From the NCBI RefSeq assembly GCF_003144115.1, contig NW_020312010.1, positions 442,428 to 506,427 on the forward strand: a stretch of 64,000 nt of DNA, read 5' to 3'. Within the stretch, counting starts at the first letter, position 1; every line of letters starts with the position of its first letter. The notes beneath the pieces were generated by a model. The model did no database searches, was not told where the DNA came from, and saw nothing but the letters and a program-made list of their open reading frames with translations. Below, in pieces: positions 31,301 through 42,596 of this stretch. Origin of the DNA: Tilletiopsis washingtonensis. Its lineage: Eukaryota; Basidiomycota; Exobasidiomycetes; Entylomatales. Position numbers and translations under genes: made by a program.

Positions 31301-31889
31301 CAGAGGGATGTGCGTCCGCTTGCCGATGCGACAGCGAGAGACGCTGCATGGCCGACAGCTCCTCCTCCATCGGCTCGTCTCCGTCGTCTGCGCGGAAGAG
31401 GCAGGGCGGGCGTCAGTGAGGTGCTGCACGCGCCTGCGGGCGCGGCAACCACCCGACTGGCGCGCGCCCGCTCGTCGACGCCCCGAGACGAATCTCTGCT
31501 CTCTGCTATGTACTCAAGCCCTCCACACCGCAGCACAGAAGCGAGCAAGCGTCGACTCACCTGCCTTTTTGCGCTCGCGAGCGCCTCTGCGTTCTGCCTC
31601 CTCCAGCACCGCCTGCACGGAGCCCTCGACGTCGAAGTAGCTCTCCCAGAGCAGCGTGCGGATCTCATCGTCCGTGGCAGCCTGGGCGCCCACGACGGCC
31701 TTGACGGAGGTGAGGGCGGACTCGAGCTGCTCGAGCTCCGTGTCTGTGGCTTGCGCTGTGGGGTCGTGCAGGTGTAAGCAGCGTAGCTCAGACGGCCCGC
31801 ACGCGGGACTCACCCCATGGCTCCTCGTCGTAGTCGTCGGCCATCTCCTCGTCGAGATCAAGATTGCGGATCGCACGGTGGCGTGACAT
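28355..31889 (-). CDS. HBS1: Hbs1, ribosome-rescue GTPase
   Basis: Hbs1 is a translational GTPase that works with Dom34/Pelota to split stalled ribosomes in no-go and non-stop decay. The N-terminal exons give the Hbs1-specific helical domain ([20 protein letters not shown]). A disordered Ser/Ala/Pro linker of some 300 residues follows, with a possible short helix [17 protein letters not shown]. The G domain has GHVDAGKST (G1), the switch-I region around [20 protein letters not shown] (G3) and VAVNKMDAV (G4). The two beta-barrels end with [20 protein letters not shown] and, across a last intron, [15 protein letters not shown]. The Hbs1 N-domain separates it from eRF3. Start ATG 31889 gives [20 protein letters not shown], a typical opening. 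It has many short introns, and I did not sum every exon. Confidence 0.9.
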
Positions 31890-32283
31890 GGCTGCTGCGT
31901 GAGTGCGGGATGGTGGTGGGCAGGAGCGAGGCATGCGCTCGGTGGAGGAAGCGTCTGTCAGCGAGCGTCGCCGTCGTGCGTCATGCGGCAGCAGCACATC
32001 GATGCATCGTGGGAGCAGCCGTGCATTAGAGATACGGGCTTCTATTCGCTTCAATGAGAGCCGCCTGCTCGAATACAAGTCGATGCACTTTGACCCAGAA
32101 AGTGCTTCTTCGCGCTCTCTCGTGGATGGCGCACACTCTGAGCTCGCCCGATCCTTCTCACCTCCATCACTCTCCTTCCTCGGCTCGTACACGTCGTGGC
32201 ACCCGAGACGCCCGCATCCGTCGCACCTCAAGCGACGGCTAGCTCCAGCAGCCGTCAGTGCGCGGGCCGACACTCCAGCCAAG
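31890..32283. promoter_or_regulatory. divergent promoter, HBS1 / Net1-like gene
   Basis: 394 bp between divergent starts. The stretch near 32030-32110 is less GC-rich than its surroundings, and a pyrimidine-rich segment (ccttctcacctccatcactctccttcct, about 32151-32178) precedes the plus-strand gene. No other feature was seen. Confidence 0.4.
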
Positions 32284-35200
32284 ATGCCTCGCGCCTCCTT
32301 CTCCGGCATCGCCGATGCCTCCTTCCCGGCTGCACCGCTGGCGCCGCTGCCGGGGCCGTCCACTTCCACGCCCGCAGCATCTCCTTCCAAGAAGCGTCGC
32401 GCCTTCAGCAAGCGACGGCAGCGCAAGTCTGAGTCGCGTGCTGCTCCGGAGCCGCTGGAGCAAGTGAGCCACGCGACATCGAGGAGCAGCAACGGCGACC
32501 ACGACTCGCGCAGCAAGCGCTCCCATCGCGAGCGCAGCCGCAGCCGGGCTCGTGCGCCGTCACACTCGCGCTCGCGTGCCCGATCTAGCAGCAGGCGCCG
32601 CCGCCACTCGTCGCCGAGCTCCCCCTCGGACTCGGGCTCAGACTCAGACGAAGGCTCCAGTGAGGAGACGGAGAGCGAGAGCAGCGAGGACCGCGGCCGC
32701 TCCTCCAAGCGACGGCGCTATGCCTCCAGCCGCGCTCGCAGCAGAAGCGTAGCGCCGCTGCTCGACTATCCGCTCGCAACGTTCATCCTGCCCGATCAGC
32801 GCAACTTCCAGCGCATCCTCGACAGTGAGTAGAGCGTCTGGCCTGCGCCCCGGGCAGCCACTGACGGTGTCGAGTGCAGACAAGATGTATTTCAACGCGG
32901 CGCTCGACTTTGCTGCGAGCAAGGTCGGCGGCCTCGTGGCGCTGGCGTACGACGGCGAGACGGGCCATCGCGTCGAGCTCGAGGACGGTGAGTGTGCGAG
33001 CATCCAGGCAGCGCAAGGTCGGCGCTCATGCGCTATTCGCAGACGAGGACTTCCGCGCCTTGAGACTCACAGCCGCTGCCAAGGGCGCGATTGCCATCTA
33101 CGTCCGCCGCCGCGCCAACTCTGCGGTCGTGGTGCAAGTGCCGAACCCTGCTGCGCCCGCGCCTGCTCCTGCGCCCGCACCTGCCAAGAAAGGCAGACAG
33201 TCAGTGCAGAAGAGCGTCCCAGTCGCGGCCAGGCCACCGGCGCAGAGCGCACCTGGTCCCTCGCGACCTGCAGCCGCTGTGCAAGGGCCGCCGCAGCCCG
33301 CTGCTCCTCAGACCGCTGCGCCTCGCAAGGGCAAAGCTCCGGTGCAGAAGGCACCCGCGCCGGCCGCCGCTGCTGCACCTGCTGCTCCAGTGCAACCGCC
33401 TGTCGCAGCAGCAGTGCAGCCCTCAGCCGTCCGCTCGACGTCTGCGTCATCTGCATCGTCGTCGTCGTCCTCGTCATCATCGTCCGGCTCAAGCCGCGAG
33501 CAAAGCGTGGCTGCAGCTGACGTGCCGGCTCCGACGCCCACGATCCCTGCAAGCAGAAGTGCAGCTCTGCCTCAGCTCGACCTAGCCATCTCGACCTCAG
33601 AGTCCGAGCCTCTGCAGCACGGACTCAACCGGGCTGCTGGCTCTCGCGCGTCGAATCCTCTCGTACCCTCGACGAGCGAAGAGGACTCGCCGTCGGTCGA
33701 CTCTGACTTGCCGCTGCGCGACCGGCAAGCCGCAGCACCTGCAGCTGCTGCGCCGCCGCCGCCTCGAGAGCTCTCGCCGTACATTCCGCCCTCGCTGCGC
33801 CAGCCGCCGCCGCCGACCGCGACTGCGCCTGCCGGCCCTTCGCGCCTGCAGCCCATCGTCCCGGCGCCAGCCAAGGCTGTCAACGGCAAGCGCAAGCGCG
33901 GTGCAGAGAGCGGATCCGAGTACTCGGAGGGCGAGGGAAATGGCGAATCGACGGACACTCGGCCAATGGCGAAGAAGAAGCGCCGTGGTGGCAAGGCCGC
34001 GCGCAGGGCTGGATCGCGCAGCCAAGATGATGCTGGGACCAGTGGCGCCGCGCCCGCGCCGCAAGCTCAGCCCACTGCAGAGGCGCCAGCTCCGCCTACT
34101 CGTGCTGAGGCCTCGCCGAGCGGTGCTCAGAGCGGTGCGGCTGACGACGAGGCTCCGCCGGCCGAGGCTCTCGTCAAAGAGAAGCAGAAGAGAGCGCCGC
34201 GGCAGGTCAAGCCTGACGACCCCTGCGGCATCTGCAGCAGCAAGACCCAACATGAGCCGGAGGCATGCCCTCTGGTACTCAAGGGACGCGCCGCCATCGA
34301 GAAGCGCATGGGCGAGCTGAAGGAGAAGAAGCAGTCGAAGAAGCAATTCGAGCGCGTCGCTCAGAAGGCGCTGCAAGCATGGCTCGACGAGAACAAACCC
34401 GCCAAGGAGCCGTCAGCGACGAAGAAGGTCCGTGCCTCTGCCGCCGCCGCTCAAGCATCAGGCGAGTCGACCGAGGCAGCTGAAGGCCCCGCATTGGGCC
34501 GCGGGACAAGCGCCAATGCTGATGCCTCAATCTCGGGCTCGGCGACTGCTCCGGCATCGAACAGACAAGGCACGCAAGTAGTCGAGACCTCGGCGTCGGC
34601 CAATGGCCATCCAGCGCCGGCCGCCTCGTCGAGCGGCGCAGCGAATGGCGTTGCGGAGAGCGAAGCATCAGAGGCGGAGCCTGCCGGCGTCAACGGCGCA
34701 GCCCACGAGGGCGCGGGCGCGACCGCATCATCGGATACGCGCGACGCCGAGCCGATCGTTGTGGACGACGACGAGGAGACCGCTGCTGCGCCGTCGCGCC
34801 GCAAGAAGCGCACGCAGGCCGAGATTGCGCAGGAGCGCGACCGCGTGCGGGCCGAGAAGGCCACGGAGACGCAGCAGCGTCTGGACAGAGAGGTGCAGAC
34901 CGCTCGCCAGAAGGTGGCGCAGATCCGCGAGCAGCAGGCGCGCGAAAAGGGTGCCGGCGTCGCCGGCCTTACTTCTGCGCAGCGACAGAAGGCTGAGGCG
35001 GCTGCCAAGCGGGCCGAGAAGGCAGTCTCAAAAGCGAAGGAGCGCAGAGAGAAGGCTCTGATCGATGGCATGCGTATGGCCACTTCGTCGGCCGCCGATG
35101 ATGATGACGATACCCGGCCGACCACACCCACGCGCACGCAGGGCCGCAGCGCAACACCGCCCTCAGCGCAGCCGGTCGGTCAGCGACGCCGCGCCGACGC

Positions 35201-36851
35201 CTCGCCCCCCAACGCAGTCGCTGGCTCTTCTTCTGCCGCCGCCTCGTCGCCTGCTCCGGCCGCCGCAAGCCGGCGCGCGAATGCTGCGCGGAACGGCTCG
35301 AAGGCAGCAACTGACAGCTCAGCGCCGTCGTCTTCTGCGCCTCACTCTACGCAGAGCCTGCTGGCGAATGTCTCGCGCCCGATCTCGCCTGGCAGTGAGT
35401 TCGACGAGCTCGCCTCGCAGGCGGGTCAGGAGACACCGGCGGCTCGACTGGCTGCCTCGCAAGCGCCGCAGCCTCAGCCGAACAGCGACGAAGCGCCCGC
35501 ATCGCCGTCGAAGGACAAGCGCAAGTCGGCATCGCCACGCAAGAAGGCTGCTTCGCCGCAAAAGGGCAGTCAGGCACCCAGCCAGGTACCCAGCCAGGCA
35601 CCTGCTGTCGAGCGCGTCCGTTCGCCGCTGCCGGGCCTTACGTCGCCCACGCGCTCGGAGGACGAGGTGGGCACCAGCCCGCAACTGCAGGCCGTGACGA
35701 CGGAAGACTCGCGCTCGGAGCACGAAGTCTCGCCGGCAGCCTCCCTGCCGCCTCCGCGGGCTACCGCCGGCTCGCAGGCCGGGCCCAGCGGCAGCCCATC
35801 TGTGCCGCCCTCTCCACCGGCGGCGAGTGCTCGCGAGCGCGCCGATGCCGGCCTCTTCCTGCAGACACAGCTCGGCTCGCAAACGCTGGCCTCGCAGACG
35901 CAGCCCTCGCAGACGCAAGACTCGCAAACGCAGCCCTCGCAAGCGGCACAGCACGAGCGGCAGCAGTCCGGGCCTAACCTGCCCGAGTCGCAACTGCGCC
36001 GTCCGCGCCGCTCTAGCGCAGCGTCGCGCGCCAGCTCAGACACGTCGGACGACTCGGACGACGATGCGACGGGCAACGAGGCGGCGCAGGAGAGCGAGGC
36101 GGAGGGCAGCGGCGAGGAGGAGGTGGAGCAGGACGACGGCGAGCAGACGGCCCAGGCCGAGCAGAGCCGGGCGCAAGCAAACGGCCACGACGACGCAGAC
36201 GACGACAGCGTCGACGGCGCCTCGGGCTCCGAGCGCGACGACGACGAGGTCCAAGAGCCCAGCAGCTCGACAGACTCGTCCGACGACGATGCCGAGTCGG
36301 ACGCGCCGGACTCGATCGTCAACGAGCCTGACGCTCCGGCGCCGGCTGCGGAGGAGGAGGAAGACGACGAGATCAGCAGCACGCCGCAGACGGCCTCGGC
36401 GCCTGCGCCGTTCAACCCTTTCCTGCATCTCAGCAACCTGCGCTCGCGCTTCAGCAGCGGCGGCGCTGCGGCCACGCAGCCTGCGGGCGGCAGCAAGCCG
36501 CTGGCCGTCTCGCGCCCTGCCGGACCCAAGCGTCTCTCCGAGCTGCAAGTGTCCAAGCTGCGTGGCTCGGTGTCGCAGCCCGTCTCGCCCAGCACGTCCG
36601 TCACTTCCAACGGCACGCAGTCGGGCCGCGTCGCAACGGGCCAGGCGGCGCGGGAGACCTCGTCGGTCAGTGGTGCGGACAGCGAGGCATCGTCCGGCGA
36701 CGACGACTCGTCGTCCGACTCGGACTCGGACTCTGACGCCGAGGCCTCCTCTGCTGCTGCGACCAGCTCGGTGCCGGCTCGCCGGCTCGCCAGCAGCGCG
36801 GCCAAGAAGAAGCCGCGCCGGCCGCGCGCCTCGCTCTTCGACGGCCTGTGA
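32284..36851 (+). CDS. 1485-residue disordered nuclear protein, Net1/Dnt1-like layout
   Basis: Exons 32284-32824, 32880-32987 and 33043-36851 sum to 4458 nt. The N-terminus has basic SR/RS-rich stretches and an acidic Ser run. A folded-looking segment of about 90 residues follows, spanning the two introns (LPDQRNFQRILDNKMYFNAA ... YDGETGHRVELEDDEDFRAL ... GAIAIYVRR). Next come long Ala/Pro/Ser-rich disorder, a possible CX2CX5HX4C zinc knuckle (CGICSSKTQHEPEAC, about 34225-34270), a basic helical part, a dense SQ/TQ cluster and acidic Ser/Asp runs. The tail KRLSELQVSKLRGS ... SSAAKKKPRRPRASLFDGL resembles the end of yeast Net1 (short folded N-terminus, Ser/Asp disorder, Leu-Ser-x-Leu motif, K-rich end). 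On that basis I suggest a Net1/Tof2/Dnt1-type nucleolar protein; similarity is by layout and remembered motifs only. Confidence 0.6.
35858..35945 (+). repeat. coding SQT-Q repeat (SQ/TQ cluster)
   Basis: Short units around SQTQ recur about every 4-5 residues (SQTLASQTQPSQTQDSQTQP), giving five SQ and four TQ within some 35 residues. Nearby at 35567-35600 is SQAPSQVPSQAP. Confidence 0.8.
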
Positions 36852-37160
36852 CTGCGTGTGCGCTCTATTTATTCGTCTTCCACTCCTCCATCTCCCTCAT
36901 CGTGTACAGTATCGAGTCACTAGGCACAGCGTCATCCTCACAATGCATTCTTCTGCGTTCAGTTCTACGTCTGTGAGGTGCTGCTGTGGCTGGATGGCAC
37001 GCAGAAGCGCTGAGGCGGCGATCTCTTCTCGCCGCTGCAGCGAAGCGGCCGTAAGCGCGAGAAGGCGGCAGCAGCGCAGACAGCCGCAGGTGCGTCATCA
37101 CGGCGCCGCCGCGCTGCAGGGTGCTTCGTTCCTTCCTGCCATCTCCCCTCTCCTCTCATC
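36852..37160. promoter_or_regulatory. tandem spacer with C/T-rich leader before the EDC4-like gene
   Basis: 309 bp. Right after the Net1-like stop is an AT-rich patch (ctctatttattcgtc, 36863-36877), a candidate polyadenylation region. The last 40 bp before 37161 are pyrimidine-rich (ccttcctgccatctcccctctcctctcatc). Confidence 0.45.
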
Positions 37161-40100
37161 ATGTCCGGAGCGAGCCTGCTCTCGCTCCTCAATTCCGGGC
37201 GGCCCTCGCCGGCGCCTGCCACGCCGCAGCAGCAGCCGCAGCAGCAGCAGTCTGCCGCCACTGCGCCGTCGCCGTCCAGCGCCTCGCCGCGCCCGCCACC
37301 TGGCGTGAGCGCCGAGAATGCCAACACGCTGCTCGCCTCGCTGCTTGCGCCTCGCACGCCTGCTGCTGCACCGAGCGGCGGCGCGGGCACGCCGTCAGCA
37401 GCGGCTGCTGCACCAGGCGCACCGTCGCCGTCACGCGGCTCCAGCGCCCCGAACGAGGGCGCTGCGAGCCTGATGGCGCTGCTGAGCAGGCCCACCGCCC
37501 CGGCCGCTTCGCCTGCGCCGTCGCAGGCAGCGAGCACGCCGCTGCCGCCCTCTGCGCCGCACACGCCTGCTGCTGCTGCGTTTGCGAGCCGTGCGGCGCC
37601 ATCTGCCACCCCAGTCTCGAACCTCGGCACGCCGAGTCCCTTTGACTTCGTCTCGCCCTTCGACGTGCTCGAGTCGCGGCCTGCTGCCTCTCGCGCGGTG
37701 CCGTCAACGCGACAGCCGCCCATCGGCTCGCCGCCGTCTGCCTCGCCGCAGCCCCGTGAGGCCACCGCAGGCTCCTCTGGCACCTCGCAGATCGAAGCCG
37801 CGCAGGAGGGTCTTGCGGCGCTGCTCGCCAAGCTCAATGCTGGGCCACGCACGACGCCCACGTCTGCGGTCTTCCACTCGCCAGTGACGCCGGCCTCGAA
37901 GAGCCAGGCAGCAGCACCTGCTCCTGCCGCGTCGAACGGAGCGCAGGCAAAGGCGAGCCTTCCCGTCGATCCCACGCCGTCCGCTTCGCCAGTGGCGTCT
38001 CTGGCGCAGACGGCGGCGCCCGCAGCGCACATCAACAAGTCGCTGCACGCCACGCGGCACCTCGCCGGGCTGCACGCCAGCTCCGGCTTCAGCGACGAGA
38101 TGTCGTCTGGGCTCGCCTCTTCCTCCTCGGGCGATGCCGTGCATCTCACTCTCGACCTGGACGCGCCGCAGCCTCTGGGCGCGAATAGCTTGCACCCGGC
38201 CAAGCTCGAAGTCTCGCCTCTCGCACTGCTGCCCTCCGCATTCGTCTCGCCCTCCTCGGCGGACGCCACGCCCGTGGGTCGCGTGGCGGCGCTGGGCCAG
38301 AGTGCGCTGTACGTCATGTCCAAGGGCCGCGCACGCCTGCTGCACAGCAAGACGGGCGTGCGGCAGGTGCTGCGCGCCGACGGCCTGCGCAGCTTGGAAG
38401 TCGCTCGCGCAGGCGGTGACGGCTCATGGCGCATTCTGGGCCTCGGATCCTCTGGCGCGGAGGACGTCATCAGCGCATGGGAAGTGCCGGCGTCCTTCGG
38501 CCTCGAGGACGGCAGCGACGCACGTGCGCTGCGCAGCTTCGAGGTGGCACTTCACTCGAAGCTTCTGGTTTCCCTTTGGGCTGATCGGGAGGGCCGAAGG
38601 GCGCTTGCGCTTGAGGCGGACGGCCATGCCGTGCTGTTCGAGCCTGCAAACGCCGAAGTGAAGCCAGTGCGCTTCGAGGCGGCTGCTACCAGGGTGCGTT
38701 CCTACGAAAACGCCAGCTCAATCTCCTGCTGACCTGCCGTTCTTCAGCCATCTGCATTTGCTCTCAGCGCCGACGGCTCGTTGCTCTGTGTGGTCGTCGA
38801 GGCGAAGGGCGGCGTCACAGCGACGCTGTCTTCTCTCGGGGACGCCGGCCTCGTCGAGCAGCGCGCCTTGTCGCTCTCGCCGCCCAGCGGTGTCCAAAGA
38901 CCAGCGCCGACGTTCGCCGGGCTGCTTGGCCCTTCGGTCGAAGACGTCCGAGTCATCGTGCTCGGATTCGACGACGGCACGGCCTTTGCACTGTACGACG
39001 CAGCAACCGGCAAGCTCTGCGCACGCGTGTCGCTCGCCGCAGAGAAGAGCGTCAGCCCTTGGACGCTCCCACGCGTGCATCATGCACGTCCCGACGTCCT
39101 ACTGCTTGCGTCTGCGCATCGCGCATCCCTGCTCGTGCTTCCCTTCCGCTTCGTCGCTACGTCCGGAAGCCACCAGAGCGGCACAGCAGGTACGCGCTTG
39201 TTCGCAACGCCTGCTGGCGCGGGCTCCTCGACGACCGTGGAGCTCGGCAGTGCTCTGGAGTACGCCCTGCCCGAGCCATGCACCGCCTTCCACATCGCGC
39301 CTGCGGGCGGTGGCGAGCTCATGGCTGCTGCTCACCCCGGCGGCATTCACTTCGTCCACATGCCGGCGCTGCCGCCCGCTGAGGCGCCGCTCGAGGCGTT
39401 GGAGAATTCGGAGGAGGTCGTCAAGCCTGCGCTTAGCTCGCAGCAGACTCAGGCAGTCGCGGAGCCCGCGGCAGCTGAGGCGAAGCCCGCTGCAGTTGAG
39501 GCAGAGCCCGAGGCGCCGTCCAGCTCTGTCGCTCAGCCGCCGGCTGAGCAGCCAGACTCCACCCCTGCTGCGCCCGAGCAAGCTGCGCAGAAGACGGTCC
39601 AGAAGGCCGCGGAGGCGGTCAGCGCGCGTACGAACAGGCAAGCTTCGCGCGAGCAGCAAGTAGAGCCGACAAAGTCGCAGGCCGCCGAGGCACCGAAGGA
39701 GCCGGTGGCGCCTCAAGGCTCCGACGATGCGCCGAGCAGCGAGGATCTCGCAAAGTCATCGTCGTCGATCGCCGAGCCCCAGCCCGCATCAGCTGCGGAG
39801 CCAGTCGTCGCTGCTGTTCAAGAGCTAAAGAAGGGCAACGGCAGCACCACCTCGTCTGCGCCCGCGAGCCCGACGCCGCACAAGCGCACGCGCCGCAGCA
39901 AAAACACCAGCAACAAGGAGGCCGCAGCTGAGGCGTCGGACGGCGGACTGAAGCGCTCGATGCTCGAGATGGATGCGCAGATTGCCGCGACCAGCACCGC
40001 CGTGCCAGGCCTCACTGCCGCCGAGCTCAAGCCTCTGTTCGAGAGCATGGAACAGCGCCTGATGTCGCGCATGTCGCAGGCGCAACCAGCACCGGCGCCG

Positions 40101-41291
40101 GCACAGACCGTTCCGACCTCTCGCGAGATTGTGGCAGCACTTTTGCCGCAGCTCGGGCCGGCGATCAACGAGAGCGTGCGGCAGCACATGACCGTCGTGA
40201 CGCAGTCGCTTCCCGCCGAGCTGCAACGCCAGCTTGCATCTCCGACGGTATCAGCACAGCTCGCGACGAGTCTCGGCCAAGCCTTGTTCCCAGGTCTGCA
40301 GCGACTCGGCATCGACACCGTCACGCGCGCACTTGCGCCGCAGCTCGAGCAGCTGACGGTGCGCCTGGCCACGGGCCTTGAGAGTGCGCTGGCGTCGGAG
40401 ATGACGGGCGTGCGCAAGGAGGTCGTGGCGCAGCAGTCTGAGGCGCTGCTGCAGGCCGAGGACAGCCTGCGCGAGATGGCGCAGCGCATGGAGGCGATGC
40501 AGGCGCACCTCGAGAAGCTGTCGCAGGACAACGAGCGCCTGCAGCACGTCATCGCCGAGCTCAAGGTGCAGCGCATGGAGGTTGCGGCTGCGCACTTGGC
40601 CTCGCAGCACCAGCCGCAGCAGTCGCAGCCGCCGCCGCAGCAACAACAGCAGCCGCAGCCGCAGCACCAGCAGTACTACCAGCCGCCGCCGGTGCATCAG
40701 TACGCCACCGCGCCACCGCAGCAGCAGCAGCTTCCACCGCACTACGCCAGCACGCCGATGCACCAGCCTTCCCAGCCGATGCAGCCGCCGCAGCAGTCTT
40801 CGTACGAGAGCCGCCCGTCGGTGAGCTACACGTCTGCAGCGCCTGCGTCGGAGCAGCGCACGCAAGCGCGCGGCTCAACGCCCGCGCCGCACGAGGTCGA
40901 GGACATTCTCATTGCCGCGCTCTCCTCGCCAAGCATCGAGACGGACATGTCGCCCGTCTCGCGGGCGCTCTCGCGGCTCGGCAGTGCCGACCGCGTGCTG
41001 TACGGGCCCGGTGGCACCGAGACGTGTTCGCAGCCCGTCGTGCTTGCGCTGCTGCACCGCCTTGCGACGTCGCTAGGCACGCCCACCGCTCCGCTGCCGG
41101 AGCAGTGCGTGCCGTGGATCGCCAAGCTCGCGCGCATCCTCCGGCCAGACAACCCGGCCATCGCTGCGTACTACCGCGTCTGCCACGGCGCCATCGCCAA
41201 TGCCCTGCAGGCCATCGGCCGTGCCCAGAGCAGCACGTGGTGGGGCCGCGAGCTGCTGCGCATCCAGGAGTCGCTGGCCCCGCCAAGCTGA
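37161..41291 (+). CDS. EDC4/Ge-1-like decapping scaffold with N-terminal leucine motifs
   Basis: Exons 37161-38693 and 38748-41291 encode 1358 residues. After a disordered N-terminus, residues about 285-620 look like a beta-propeller (LGQSALYVMSKGRARLLHSK, VSLWADREGRRALALEADGH, CVVVEAKGGVTATL). A long acidic/Ala-Pro linker follows, then a helical region (LKPLFESMEQRLMSRMSQAQ; SQDNERLQHVIAELKVQRME), a Gln/Pro stretch (about 40600-40830) and a C-terminal helical domain (PVVLALLHRLATSLG, PWIAKLARILRPDNPAIAAY). This order (WD40, linker, coiled coil, alpha-helical C-terminus) is that of EDC4/Ge-1 and S. pombe Pdc1, which bridge Dcp2, Edc3 and Dcp1 in P-bodies. Four short leucine motifs occur near residues 4-11, 55-63, 102-110 and 216-226. 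Identification rests on architecture plus the C-terminal domain. Confidence 0.65.
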
Positions 41292-42596
41292 GGGCCGCAC
41301 GAGCTCGGGGCCTCGTGGCCGGCAACCCCAAAAACCTGCCTCGATCGACGCAGCCGCTCAAGTATCCGGGCTGATGTCGCGGAATGCTCCCTTGATACCT
41401 CTCGACACCTGTGCCGCCGCGCACGCGTGGTATACTTTGCAGGAGATGACCCCTCGAGCGCCTACTTCTCTCGAGAGTGCGGGGGCACTCCGCCGCCGCC
41501 GTGTTCTCGACCGAGCCGCCGCCGACGAGTCTCCGCACGTGTGAGCCCTCGTGTTGTGCGGTGCGAACTGAGTTGACAGGGAGGTGAAAGGGAGGGCACG
41601 TGCACGTGTTGCTTGAATGTCGACGGTGCCGTCATCCATCACGACGCCTAACACCTTGCAAGCACCTGCGCGCTGCACCTGAATGGCCGATCTTCGCGGC
41701 CTCGGAGCATCTTACCCGGCTCTGGAGTGTGGTGGGCGCGAGTTCCTGATGCGCCCTGAGGCTGTGTGAGTGCCCACCGCACGAGTATCTAGTCTCACGA
41801 CGCGGGCCCAGCTCGGTCCTTTGCCGCCGTCAGAACGATGAAAGCTCCGCCCTCTCGGCGCCTGCTGCGGCGGCAGGTGCGGCCCGCACGGCGACGCCGA
41901 ACGATGAGTGCGGACCGTGGTTCTAGGCCCCGTCTAAACGAGCACTCAAGGTGCTCATAATCAGCGGCTTCCCTGTGCCGCCGCAGCGGCAGGTACATGA
42001 TCAGGGCACGGAGCGCTCCAGAGTGCCGCTGCCGGCGGCCCCGTTCAGCGCAGATCACGGCGCCGGAGCGCCGGCGCGTAAAGTGCTCCTCAGGGGGCCC
42101 CTTGCGCATCTCGCAGCCCCCGCCTTTCGCCCTCATCCTCGCCGATCGAACGTGCGCCGAGGGCGGTCAGTCCACAGCATGCCGCGCTACCTTCCGCGAC
42201 GCGGCGTCCGCACCCGCACCCGCCTTTTCCTCGTCGTGGACAAAGGGGCGATCCGCGCCGTCCGGCGCAGTCAGAGTCCAGAGTTGCGTGTCTGCCGCGC
42301 AGCCAGCAGGCCGCCAGCCAAGACTGACCCCTGAGCTTCGTCCATGGGTCATGCCATGGGGACAGCCCCCGGAGCGGCTCTCCTGACGCCTTCGTCTGAC
42401 ACAGGCGCTGCCCTCCTGCCTACAGCCGGGTCTTCCTCGGTCCTTGCCCCTCGTCCAGAGAGGTCTGGTTACTGCTGCGCCTTTTGCGTCTTTGCAAGCC
42501 ATTACTGGCGTCTGGGCTCAAAAGGCGCCGACTCCGCAAGCACGCCATGAAAGTTCGCCATCTTCGTTCCTCCACCCCCGCTCCCCGCGCGCCAGC
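41292..42596. promoter_or_regulatory. 1.3-kb tandem spacer upstream of the amino-acid transporter gene
   Basis: No gene was recognised. Several CCCCT/AGGGG pentamers occur (for example near 41449, 42091 and 42327), which in yeasts can be stress-response elements; here this is only a sequence match. A perfect small hairpin (6-bp stem, 5-nt loop) lies at 41940-41956. The open frames here lack features. Confidence 0.35.
41940..41956. repeat. short perfect inverted repeat (hairpin)
   Basis: GAGCAC-TCAAG-GTGCTC forms a 6-bp stem with a 5-nt loop. It is too short to say more; no T tract or flanking repeat is seen. Confidence 0.4.

Noticed and set aside
28355-31889. eRF3 (Sup35) instead of Hbs1
   Set aside because: The N-terminal helical domain [20 protein letters not shown] is Hbs1-specific, and no eRF3-type PAM2 or prion-like N-terminus is seen.
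40600-40830. CAG/CCG-rich tract as a pathological-type repeat
   Set aside because: It codes an ordinary Gln/Pro linker with mixed codons and no long pure run.
41292-42596. tRNA or other structured RNA in the large spacer
   Set aside because: I looked for GTTCRA-type B boxes and cloverleaf stems. Only one 6-bp hairpin was found.
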